A DNA stretch of 64,000 nucleotides, from positions 26,769,118-26,833,117 of the forward strand of contig OX442314.1 of assembly GCA_949358305.1 (NCBI GenBank). The letters are read 5' to 3'. Made by a program: the position numbers and the translations under genes. This stretch comes from Strigamia acuminata. Taxonomy: Eukaryota; Arthropoda; Chilopoda; Geophilomorpha; Linotaeniidae. The notes below the pieces were generated by a model that had not been told where the DNA came from, made no database searches, and saw only the letters and a program-made list of their open reading frames with translations. Positions 22,634 through 35,107 of this stretch are shown piece after piece. Each line of letters opens with the position of its first letter. The stretch's first letter is position 1.

Positions 22634-23099
22634 CGTTAATAGGACGCTTGGCGCACGCGTTTCAGCGATTTCAACGTAACCGAATCGCTTGTAGTTCCCG
22701 ATTTTATCGCTCCATAACAGTGGCGCTTTTGTAATGGCGGCATGTTTTTCAAAAAAAAAGAAAGACAGGACTGGATGAATTGTTTGTTTGTAAAATAAAA
22801 AATGCAGTAAAAAGAAAAATCGTGTAAAGTTTTATAGTTCTAAACGAAATTATTAATCATTTTCTGTTTTGCTGCGAGTTATAAATAAATTCATGAGCAT
22901 TTATTTATTTGCAATTAAAATTTGGTGATGAATATTTCATTTATTCCACCTGAGGGAATCAAATTATTCATTCTGACACTTGTGACGTTAATGAGAAACT
23001 TGATATTGATATCTTGCTCTTGCACACTTCACGTGATATATAATATCAATGCAAAGTTATTTTGTTTTACTTTTTTTTAATACCAAAGGGAGACCTTGC

Positions 23100-23850
23100 A
23101 CTTGATGTACAAAAAAATCATCAAATTTCACGAATTTTCACTAAAGATTCATCAAATTTCATCAAATTTTACGAATTAATACTAAAAATTCATCAAAATT
23201 CATCAAATTTCACGAATTTTCACTAAAAATTTATCAATTTGTCAAAATTTTACGAATTTTCACTAAAAATCCATCAAAATTTAGCAAAAACCATCAAAAT
23301 TTAGCAAAAACCATCAAAATTTAGCAAAAACCATCAAAATTTAGCAAAAACCATCACAATTTAGCAAAAACCATCAAAATTTAGCAAAAACCATCAAAAT
23401 TTAGCAAAAACCATCAAAATTTAGCAAAAACCATCAAAATTTAGCAAAAACCATCAAAATTTAGCAAAAACCATCAAAATTTAGCAAAAACCATCAAAAT
23501 TTCACAAATTTTTACTGAAAATTCATCAAAATTTATCAAATCCATCAAAATTTATCAAAATCCATCAAAATTTATCAAATCCATCAAAATTTATCAAAAT
23601 CCATCAAAATTTCACGAATTCTCACTAAAAATTCATTAAAATTTTCACTAAAAATTCATCAAAATTTTACGAATTTTCCCTAAAAATTCATCAAAATTTC
23701 ACGAATTTTCACTAAAAATTCATCAAAATTTATCAAAATTTATCAAAATCCATCAAAATTTATCAAAATCCATCAAAATCTATCAAAATTCATCAAAATT
23801 CATTAAAATTTCACGAATTTTCACTAAAAATTCATCAAAATTTCTCTAAT
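23100..23850. repeat. 20-bp minisatellite with decamer flanks
   Basis: The core at 23276-23505 is eleven near-identical copies of AAAATTTAGCAAAAACCATC (20 bp). On both sides the sequence continues as looser decamers (AAAATTTATC, AAAATCCATC) and 30-bp units ending in CACGAATTTTCACT. Confidence 0.9.
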
Positions 23851-26630
23851 CAGTGATCAAAAATCACTTGTATGCTTAGCATTGTCCACGTGGTGCAAAA
23901 ATATATTTAACAACATATTGTTTTTCACTTAATACATTTCAAAATGTATTGCAATACATTGCAATATAATTTCAATGTATTTTAGAAGCACACATGGATG
24001 ATAGCATCACATGTTGAGTGTTAATGGTGGTTAAAGGCTCTGGGGATAAATAAAAGAGATAAACAATGTTGAACAGTGTTTAAAGAAGTCCAGATTTCCT
24101 TCCTGAAGTGAACCTAAGTAATGAAGAAATAATAATATTTTGTTATGGCATATTCCAGCTTCTGCTTTTCATCTCTCCACAGCTGTTCTAGCTTACACCA
24201 GCTGAAACTCTTAATAAAAATTCAATCATAATAAACAAATACAAAAACAAACATCATTTGAATTATGTGCTATACATAAAGAGGGAAAAAATTCATTTTA
24301 CCCAACAGCTCATCCATCTTTTTGCAAATCCAGCTTTTGATAAATGGGTGCACACTTGCTGTTGAGGATGGGGAATTAGAAAACAGGGTGTGGGGGTGTT
24401 GCATTTCATCCAGGGTGGTCTCCTGCCTATTTGCTACTATATACTGCAGTGCTAAATGAAAAACTTGAAAAGATGTGTTTGTAAACTGTGCTATTCTTTA
24501 CTACCACACACACAAAAAGGAATCCTTCCACTTGTTTGTGTTTATCACTTTTGTTTGTTCAATTTTCACAAACACCAAACTGTTGATAAACAAAACAAGA
24601 TTTTTTATTTATTTTAATTCAAGAATCTCATAAATTTCTAAAATAAAAAACTGCAAAAATTTGAATTTTGGTGGGAAAAGGTGCAACAAATGAGCACTAA
24701 TAAACAAAAATGGCTGAATTTGTTAAGTTAGCCTCGAATGGATCTGTGTGTGGTCCTATTAAATTGACAGCTCCTCTTCAGGAGGCCTTTCCAACTGCCC
24801 TTTGTGGGCACAAAGTTAGGGATCAGGTCCCACCCACCCTTGTGAGTGTGGACCCCTTGTGATGAGGCATAGGAGGGACATGGTACCCAAGAGTGCCCCC
24901 TAGAGGGAAACCCCATAACCTCCCTGGAAAAAAGGAAGTTCACAGGAGATGAAGCCATCACTGGGATGCCATAATCCCATTAAGTCTCACTTTTCTCTTT
25001 TCCCCTCTGTGCAAAGACCAAGAAAAAAGATTTAACAATATATGAAGTGCACTTGTTATTTTTCTTCTTCTACCAATGCACTATAATTCCCGCATTTTCC
25101 TCTATGTATTTACACTGTAGGACAATCAATTTCAGGTGGCAGAATAATTGAGGTTTGTTTGTTAGTTGCAGACTCGCAGTCGCCGCCAAATGAGTTTTAA
25201 ATTATGTGAATTTTATGGTGAAAAATGGGGGAAGGGATTAATCCTTTGATTACTTGATGGCAATTACTTGTTTTGTTGTTTAATGTGGTTTTGTTGGTTG
25301 TTGGTATAAAGAATTAGTGGTCGTTTTTCTTTTTAAATGATGTTTTGTTAGTTTTTTTTGTAGAAAGGTAATTTTGGAGAAAGACTCTTGTTAAAACAAA
25401 TGGTGGAAACGAGAAGTAACGATTTGGTTGGCTACTGCGCAGGAGCAGAGAAAAAAAATCAGTTTTTTTAGCTCCAATATGTTTTTTAAAGATTTTTTAC
25501 GAGGTTTTTTCATTTTTCATTTTTGTAACTTTTAAGCTCGAAGAAGTTGGTTTGATTCGTCGGCTATGCAGCGAAGCTTTAAGGGGCAAAATACTTCAAG
25601 TTTCGCATTGTACAGATACACAAATCGTCAAAAACTATTAAAAACTCCTTGATTTGCTTCTAAACGACGTATATTTTTTCAATTACATAAATAAACAGTT
25701 TAATTTTATGTTTAAAATGTATAATAAAGTTTAAAAAAAATAATTTTTATAAAAACCAAATTTCTAATCCACCTCTCAACTTCAAAAAAAGCATAAAATT
25801 TAATTCCAGCATTTAATACACTGGAAACTAAAGATAAACAACTCAAAGAAGCTCGAGCACAATGCAATTAAAAAAAATTACCAAGTAATTATAATCATTT
25901 TTATTGTTTTTCTCAAACCAACTGAAAATAAATTTCCAAACCCTCGAAATTTATTGAATTAAAAGGAGATTCTTCATCTTTTTTTTTTTAATAGTGATTA
26001 ATTACGACCAGTGGTAGATTTAATTGAAAATGGGGATTCAGTGGTGCAGCCTGACAGTGAAAACAGATGAAAGCAATCCATGCAAAAAGCTATTTGGAAG
26101 TTTAATTGGGATAATTTGATGAAGTTATCGTTTGGGTTTGTCCTTTGTGGTGGGTCCTTCTTAATAACCTGTCATTAGCCAGATGCTAAGCCTTGATAAT
26201 ATGGTGAGGGTAAATAACCATTCTAAGAAGAAATTTATTTCAAAGGTGGCAGGTAGAGAGATATTGATGAAATTGTACCCTCCAATCAGTGCTTATCTAA
26301 AGGGAAAATCACAATGTAGGGAGCAGGGATGGAAAACATTTAGAAATCAAAATCATATATATTTAGTTTGACAAGTCTATTTTGAAAAATGAGGTGTTTT
26401 ATATTTTTATTGCTTTATGCATCTGGATTCTGGGTCTAGTTTTTGGTGGGGACTCTGTGTTGGAAGTTTTTTCTATTTGGATTTGTACAAACATTTGAAA
26501 TCTTAGTAATGTTGTTGTTTATATTTTGGATTTTATATTGGTATCTTAAAAATGCATTTGGAAATTTTTTTAGAAGTAGAATATATTTAGTTATTTTATT
26601 ATAAACATGTAAATGTATGAAAACTTCAAG
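23851..26630. other. Intergenic DNA
   Basis: No gene recognised. 24728-24961 is GC-richer and open on the minus strand, but its translation has no known motif and may be an old repeat. One near-consensus Ci/Gli site (AGGGTGGTC) is at 24413-24421. Confidence 0.55.
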
Positions 26631-26639
26631 AAAAACGTT

Positions 26640-27220
26640 TTTAAAATAGAATAAAAATGCATAAATTTGTTAAAAATAGAATAAAAATGCATAAATTTGT
26701 TAAAAATAGAATAAAAATGCATAAATTTGTTAAAAATAGAATAAAAATGCACAAATTTGTTAAAAATAGAATAAAAATGCACAAATTTGTTAAAACTAGA
26801 ATAAAAATGCAAAAATTTTTTCAGAACTCAATAAAAAATCATTAAAAATTAGATAGAAGTACGAAAAAAACCCAATAAAAATCAGACAGATTCATGAAAA
26901 AATTTAATAAAAATTCATAAATGTATGAACAATCCAATAAATATTATATAAAACTGTGAAAAATCCAATAAAAATTGTATACATCTAAGAAAAATCCAAT
27001 AAAAATTGTATACATCTAAGAAAAATCCAATAAAAATTGTATAAATCTACAAAAAAATCCAATAAAAATTGTATAAATCTACAAAAAAATCCAATAAAAA
27101 TTTATAAATCTACAAAAAAATCCAATAAAAATTCATAAATTTTTGAAAAATTCAACAAAAACTATGAATTATTAGAAATCCAATAAAACGTGTACAACCC
27201 ACCAGAAACCAAATAAAAAT
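26640..27220. repeat. 30-bp and 31-bp minisatellites, adjacent
   Basis: 26640-26830 is six copies of a 30-bp unit (ATAAATTTGTTAAAAATAGA...). 26870-27170 is a second array with a 31- to 32-bp unit containing AATCCAATAAAAATTGTATA. The open frames on both strands here are repeat translations. Confidence 0.9.
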
Positions 27221-29400
27221 CCCATATTTATTAAACAAAAATCAATAATCTTTAAGACCACATTCGATGCCCCAAATCTCTGCTGATGCTGCATTCAATA
27301 CCAACTGACGAAATGCAAACTCCAGTTGGTGGTCACTTGTTATATTTGCTCCATTATTACCAAAAGTCAACATTACTCGCTAAGCAAACACCACAGGCAT
27401 ATTTACTTAGCAAATCAGACTGCCCCTGCCATCCTCACAAACCAATACTTCTGGCCACCAGGTGGCAGCATCATATATTAATACAATCCCCACTTATTTC
27501 ATACACCCAAACTACATAATCACTTTTTTTATGCTCAAACAACTAAAGATTTCTCCATCTATCTTCCAAAAACTACTTGAGCCATAACACAAAAACAACC
27601 ACACTAAAACAACCATTAAGCAAACAGGAAATGTCATTAATCTCCACTTAAAAAAAAAAAAAAAAAAAAAAACACCTAAAACACCTTTTCTCCCAAGAAA
27701 ACAAAAGAAAAAAGAAGTCCTAAACTCCTAATCTCCCAAACCACTCCCCTCTTATCATTCCCTGTCACTGACATGCAAAACCACATATTTGATTTGCTCC
27801 AACCACAATATTTACCTGAATTTTACCATTTTATTACACCTCAACATGTTATGTACATTGAGTGACACCTTGGCTATAATGAGATCCACAAACAGGATTG
27901 AGCCATCCAATGCTGAGGATGACGTCAGAGCAGTGTAACAAATTGACAGACAGACCAACTGACCACCCAAGAAGCAACCCCCATATAGCAACCATACTTG
28001 AGCCTTGCCTTGCAATGCTTGGCCAATGAGATTTGCTTGCTTGGGGTTTTTATCTCTCACCCTGTCCCCCCACTCCCCTTCTGCTCCACCCCTTCCTCTT
28101 TAAGACTTTTGCTTCTGACTGACAACACATTCAAAGTGGTCATCCAAGCAACACCATGGAATGGATTGTGGTAAGTTCACTTCATTTAGATGAAAATCTT
28201 GCTTGGCTAAAATGCTTGCAAAGTTGGACAGGGTTTTGCTCAAACAGTCAAACACACTTGCACACTCCCACCTGCTGCTTAATTGCTTTTTCTTCTGTAA
28301 CAAACTCAATTTTGTGTCATTTTCTTTTTTTAAATGGAGGGAAAAGGAGAAAGTTTTCGTTTGTTGTTGTCATGTTGGAAATTGAAATTGAAATTGAAGG
28401 GAAAATTTAGAATTTTTTAAATTTAGTTAAATATACACAGATATTTTTTGTTTTGTTTAATTATTAATTTGTTTATGGAATTTAATTTTTTTTTCATTAG
28501 AAAATAAATTTAAAAAGGAAAATTATGAGTAATTAATAATTTATGGGTTTTGGAATTTGGATGGAGTTTTATTGTGAGTAATGTATTGACTTTAAAAATC
28601 ATGTGTAAGAATTTACAGTGAAGAATTCTATTATTATATTCTTTAATTCATTTAATTCCTTCCTTTTCAAACTAAAATCAATGGTAAAACCAACCAAAAA
28701 AAAAGATCAATGAATGAAATTTAAGTGAATGAAGTTTTTTAAGACTTCATTTTGTTGCCGACAGATGGCCCTATCGTCGTGAACTTACTACGGTTTCATG
28801 CAGTCTCCAAATGTAACAAAGCGCTACAATTCGCCGAATTCCAGACCACTTGTGAATCATGCTGACGTTAAATGTCTTACACGGATTGCATTCACAACTG
28901 AACTAGAAAATGAGTTGGGGTATTTGTCTCCTTCCAGCATGAAAACTATATATACTTTTATTGTGTTCTCGCTTTACTAGAACACGACTTAAAATGTAGC
29001 CGAGCTAAAATAGTCAATTACATCATATTTGCAAACTTTTTAATATAATCGAAACACACAGGACCTCGATAGAGGCCATAATCAACTCGCACAAAAAGAC
29101 CGAAATGATTTATACCACCCGGGCCACCCAGTTGGACTTGGCCTCAAACCGCAACCAAGTCCACTAGTTTAAACAGGCCATGCCACCCCGACATCGGTTA
29201 ATAAATAAACTAGTACGCTATGCCCCAAAACGCACTCTTTTCACTATAAATTAAACTATTATTCATCTACTTCGTTTCTCTAACGGGACACATTTTTTTC
29301 CTCTTTTTATTCCTTGTACAACTTGTATTTTTTTTTAATATATATTTTATTTCTGCTCCTCTTTTTACATCATTTTTTCTCTCAACTTGTGTGGTCTTGG
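27221..29400. other. Intergenic DNA upstream of patched
   Basis: 27221-27810 is C/A-rich with a poly-A run. 27961-27969 is an exact Ci/Gli site (GACCACCCA), about 1.7 kb from the patched start. 28740-29230 is GC-richer, non-repetitive in this window, and could be an old repeat or LTR; nothing supports a gene. Confidence 0.5.
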
Positions 29401-29415
29401 CATATTGGAGATGTG

Positions 29416-29480
29416 GTTGCTAGGTAACTAATGTAGGGCTAGAGATACGGTAAAATCCACCAATCAGAGCGCAATTGGCC
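29416..29480 (+). promoter_or_regulatory. patched proximal promoter region: X-box and CCAAT motifs
   Basis: GTTGCTAGGTAAC at 29416-29428 fits the RFX X-box consensus RYYNYY-N-RRNRAC without mismatch. CCAAT follows at 29460, with an inverted ATTGG a few bases later. The patched start codon is at 29638, so these sit where a core promoter is expected. No TATA box is evident. Confidence 0.4.
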
Positions 29481-29637
29481 TACCCATCAATCATTCCCAA
29501 GCTCCACCTCCCGAGCAAGACCCCGGATGATAACATGGACTGCCATCGAAAACCTCACTATGCTCACTCAGTGTGCCGATATCTTGGATTTGTACACAGT
29601 TCAACTAAACTTGTGGGCAATGTATGAAGTATGAATA

Positions 29638-32600
29638 ATGGATAGCTGGTCTAACCCAGCTTTTAAAAATCTAAAGGTGAGTGCGGGCTCCGGACGTGCA
29701 AAAACGACAAAAACAACCATCAAGTGTGGATAACTATTAGCTACACGCTAGTATAGCGCCAACATGGCCTACTAGTTATTTAAGTAGGAAGTTAAGTTTT
29801 AAGCTTTGTTTACGGTTTTACTCATTTCTTTGGTGTTTAAACACGAATATTTACGTTTATCGATGGTAAATGGATGTCCCGCTTGGGTTATTAGATGAAA
29901 ATAGTCGATTTATGGTTTCAAATGTGAATTTTTCGTGGTTTATTACATTTATTTATTTATTTTATTTTATTTTTCAGGGATCGGATAAACTCCGACCTCG
30001 CAAATCCTCCAGATCAAAAGAAGATTGGGATTTACTTACTAGGACTAGTTGGCGGGATGCGAAAACTGCACTATCTCAGATTAATAAGGTAAGTTCTAGG
30101 GCAATTTTTTTTTTTACTGCTTGCTTGTGGTTGTGTGGTCTTGTCTTCTTTTTTTTGGTGGGGCATGTTTATTAAGCATTGTGATTGGCTAATTCGTGTC
30201 ACGTGATTTTGTTTATAGATTGTGATGGGAATTAAACATGGTCGTCTTAATTACTCGCTTCGAATTGATTTTTGGTCGGAAAAATTAAATTTGGGGGTTT
30301 TAACAGGTGGGATTTGGTGGAAATGGTTTAATTTTGTTGTTGGGATAAATTTTTCATAAGTTTTTTTTAACTATTTTGTTTTGTTTAATTTAATTTTTTA
30401 AAAGTTTTGGTTTTTGTGTTTTGGAAGTTTCACTTCGTGTTTGAATGAAATTCACTCGTGATGATCTTGCTAGCTACCACTTTGCTTACGTCATTTTGCA
30501 AATTTCTGGCCGTGTGCCAGCCTTGACGACCACCCGCAGTTTCTTCCTGTCTTTAATCCTTTGAATACTATTTTTTTACACTTTTTATCTGGCAAAAATG
30601 CTGATCACAGTTTTGTTTACATTTTTTTTTTACATTGCAACATTACATGATGCAATTCATGTCATTTTTATCAATTTTCAAGTGGAATTGGATCAATTCC
30701 ATGGTCAACCTGAACTAAATTTTCTTTTTTAATCCATTTAAAAAAAAATCCTTACAATACTTTTTATTTATTTATTTATTTTTTATTTTTTAGGGCAAAG
30801 CAACAGGGAACAAGGCAGCTCTATGGCTCAGAAGTAAACTCCAGTGTCATCTTTATAAGTTGGGATGTTTCATTCAAAAAAACGCGGGAAAAGTCCTTTT
30901 TGTTGGTTTATTAGTTCTTTCAACATTCTGCGTGGGATTAAAATCTGCAACTGTTGAAACTGACATAGAAAAATTATGGATTGAAGGTAAAAATCGATTT
31001 ATTTATCCATCCATTTATTTCTTCCTAATCTTACATAACATGAGGTGTATTCAATGGACACAAGTAAATTTCTATCCAAGTTTGTATTTTTTTTTGTTAT
31101 TAGAAACTCATGAACTTTGACTTGGACAAAATGCCTGGAGGTTCAAGGGTGTGTAGTGACCCATAAGATTCCATTTATGGATATTTCCAAACACATTTAA
31201 GTGGGTTGCAGCTTGATTATACAGAATAAATGTATATGTAAGGCTAAGCAGTGTCTTGCAACCCATAAGATAAGGGCCATTGAATATAATTGTGTTTAAA
31301 CTTAAACTTAAATTAAAAAATAAGAAACGCAAGATCTTGGATTAATTTTTTAGTTTTTGGGTGCGAACAACAATTTGCAGCAGGGCTGGACTGAGTACAA
31401 ATTTAGTACCGGGAAATCTGGATGGATCGGGCCACAGGGACAGACTACGGTGGGCCAGGGACGGGCCACAAGTCACCGGGAAATTCCCTGCCGGGCCAGT
31501 CCAGCAGTAGCTGCATTGAAAAATTAAAATAACAATTTTAGTTTACGTGTGTTTTAAGTTTAAACGTGGGTTTAAACAGGAAATGATGTCATTTTTGGTT
31601 TAAAATTGAAGTAAAACACAAAATATTTTAGTTTTTGAATGCAGCTACCGATTTGCGGCATTGTAAACTAGCCTTTAACGTTAACGTGAAGTTTTTTGTT
31701 TGTGACGCAAGAACTAGTGGGTTTCGGCATCCCTTGAAGAAATGATAATTTACAAATATGGTTCAGGTATTTCTCTTGTGGTTTAATTCAGACTTGTTGA
31801 ATGAATGAAACTCTCAGTGAGCTAATTCAGGAAATACTACACTCATGAAATAAAGATAAACAAGTTTATTTTTAAACTTGATCATAAGTATGGTGGTAAC
31901 AAATTGTATCATTAATCCACTCTGAGCCACGAAAAATGAATTAATTTCCGGTGATTTTTTGCTAGTTGGGACATAACTCATCCACCTAGTGGGAGATGTC
32001 GGTTTTATTAAGACAATTTGATGTGTTATTCCAGGAATAATGCAGGAAATAGCCGAGGAAGATTGAGATATCAAAGTGTCAGCATGGAGCACCCTGCTGA
32101 CAGCTCGTTGCATTAGTGGAGAAATTTCTAAACGAATTCTATAAGATTGGATATAGAAAATGTGTGGTGTGAAGTGTTTGGGAGAGAAATGTGAGAAAAG
32201 TTTGAAAAATTCCTTTTGACAGAAACCGGAAATTTGTAATAAAGTTGTAAAGCGGCATCTGGCGGCGATTAATTTTTATGGATTATAAAGGTTGGTTTTC
32301 GGTGACACGCCATCTTTTTAGCGAGTGAAAAGAAGGGGAGAATGCGGCATAAGGAGCCGGGGAATAAAATCATCTTTTCTCTTGACAGCTCATACAAATA
32401 GCTATTCATCTAGGTGGCAGGGAGTGGCTGAAGGCCCACCTTCCACGCTCTGNNNNNNNNNNNNNNNNNNNNNNNNNNNNNNNNNNNNNNNNNNNNNNNN
32501 NNNNNNNNNNNNNNNNNNNNNNNNNNNNNNNNNNNNNNNNNNNNNNNNNNNNNNNNNNNNNNNNNNNNNNNNNNNNNNNNNNNNNNNNNNNNNNNNNNNN

Positions 32601-35071
32601 NNNNNNNNNNNNNNNNNNNNNNNNNNNNNNNNNNNNNNNNNNNNNNNNNNNNTTGGCTGGCCCAGGGTCCATGATGAACATTGTCTTCAACTTGAGGCAC
32701 TTGTGGCTCTTCAAAAGCATTAAATATGGTTGGAAAAAAGTTGTTTACCTCAATGAAATTCAACAAACAAGCTGTTTTTTCCTCACTTTATTAAATACTA
32801 GAGAAAAAAGGGGGAAATTTATGGACATTTTTCGCGATGAATGTGAATTTTTTAATGGGTGGTGATAAAATTTGCGACTAAATGTGGTGGAAACGGCAAC
32901 AATTTGAGGTTAAAGTTGGTTTAGATGCTGGAAAAAGTGTTTAAGGATAGTAAGAGAGAGAATTTTGAGTGTTGACTGGCCTCAGGGTCATGCAATGGCA
33001 ATGTGTGTGGTCTGATGTGGAGGTTTCCCTTTGGGCCAGGCTGACCTCACTAGTCCACTGCAGGAAACAAAGAACCAAGCCTGTCTTGGCGTTGCAAACC
33101 CCCTCATCCCTCTTTTTCTTCTAGTTTTAGAGCGGTTTTTCTAATTTATGGCTACTCATTATCAGAAAATTGGTGCTAGAATTGGAATTTCGAATAATTG
33201 TTTTTTTTTGTTTTTTGTTTTGTTTTTGTAAATTATTTTTTATTTATTTTTATTTATTTTTATTTATTTTTTTGATTTTTTTGTTTTGCAGAAGATGGCA
33301 GGTTAGAGAAAGAAATGGAATATATCAGGAAAAACTTGGGAGATGGAGCGTGGGACTCGAATCAAATCATACTGCATTTACCCAAGCAGGATGGAGCGAA
33401 TGTATTGCATGTGGATTCCATGTTGGCCCACCTTGATGCAGTTTTGGCCGCCACTCAGGTTCACGTGGAGATGTTTGACGCGTAAGTGCACTCGAGGTTT
33501 TTCCGAGGGAATTGTTTTACGATACTGTAAATGCGGGCATCTAACACTGTTTATTAGCGATGTTTTTGTTGATGAATTCGAACAAAAATAGTGCATTTTT
33601 ATGGTATTTTCTTTTTTCTCGCGTTTTAAACGGCGTGTCTCGATATAACGTAAAAATGGCGGCCGATTTACTTTTCAGTCGGAGTGGGCACGCGCGCGAA
33701 ATAACGATATAACGAATTTTTTCGATATAACGATTTTTTTTTCAATATAACGAATTTTTTCAACACAACGAATTTTTTCAACACAGCGAATTTTTTCAAT
33801 ATAACGAATATTTTCGATATAACGAATTTTTTCAACATGACGAATTTTTTCAATATTACGAATTTTTTCAACATAACGAATTTTTTCAACACAACGAATT
33901 TTTTCAACACAACGAATTTTTTCAACATGACGAATTTTTTCAATATTACGAATTTTTTCAACATAACGAATTTTTTCAACACAACGAATTTTTTCAACAC
34001 AACGAATTTTTTCAACACAACGAATTTTTTCAATATAACGAATTTTTTTGATATAACGAATTTTTCGATATAACGAATTTTTTCAACATGAATTTTTTCA
34101 ATATTACGAATTTTTTCAACATAACGAATTTTTTCAACATGACGAATTTTTTCAATATAACGAATTTTTACGATATAACGAATTTTTTCGATATAACGAA
34201 TTTTTTGTTACAAATATTTAAAAATGACTCGGTTGGTTGGTTGGCCGTCGGACACCACGTTAAAAAAAAACTGATAAAACGAACTTTCGTTATAACGAAG
34301 CGATGTTTTGGGTTTCTTGCGATTTGTTTGTGTCCCATTCGAGAATTAGTTTAATTAGGTCCAGTCCTGAGCATGCGCGGCCCACAAACTGTGGAAATAA
34401 GAGGATTTGAAAGCAGTGTTGCGTGCGATTTTAATATTTATCATCAAATCTGCTTATCACATGTTGCACGTGTGAAAGGGAACCGAAGCAAGACGAAAAT
34501 GTTGAAAAAAGGAGGAGGAAAAAAAAGGCGAAGTTTGGCATTTCTCGCGCTAATTAAGACGTTAAAACCCATGATGCAACACGCTGAGAATTAAGTTAAG
34601 ATGGCCATCCGCAGCTCCTGAGGCGGGAACACAATTCTGAAGGCTAATGATACCTCTCTCACTCATTCATTAGACATACTAAAAGGTTAAACGGTGTTGG
34701 AGTCTGCACGCAAACTGCTCGCAGTCATTTTTGTTTTGTTCCATCGGCTAAAGAATGTGTAATTTCGCTCTCTTCTTTTCCTCTGATTATTTATTCTTGA
34801 TATTGAAATGATTTCTGGGGGTGGGCCTTTGTTCTTGACGGTATGGCCTGCGCGGAGACCACCCTGCAGTGAATAGGAATTAGGAAATGGGTTTGCAAAG
34901 GTCTGCAAGAGTACAAGACTAGGTGGGTTTTTAAGGAGGTCTGCATGCGTGTAGACTAGTTGCAGCAAGGGATTACATGGGTTTTTTTATTTTTTATTTT
35001 TTTTTTATTTGGAGGGACTATGGGGGTTTTGTTTGGGGTTTACTCCTTTGGTTTGGGGGTTTGGGGTTGTG

Positions 35072-35107
<36 letters not shown>

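Noticed and set aside
23276-23505. Regular direct repeats that resemble a CRISPR array.
   Set aside because: Repeats are contiguous with no unique spacers, and the genome is eukaryotic.
24728-24961. 77-residue minus-strand frame in a GC-richer patch.
   Set aside because: No recognisable domain, no splice partners; more likely an old repeat.
26591-26845. Repetitive frames on both strands.
   Set aside because: Translation of a 30-bp minisatellite.
32325-32766. Frames spanning the N run.
   Set aside because: They depend on unknown sequence and have no motif on either side.
33668-34354. Long repetitive open frames on both strands (Lys-Phe-Val-Leu and Asn-Phe-Phe repeats).
   Set aside because: The 18-bp unit is a multiple of three without stops, so any array of it stays open; it lies in a patched intron within a MITE.
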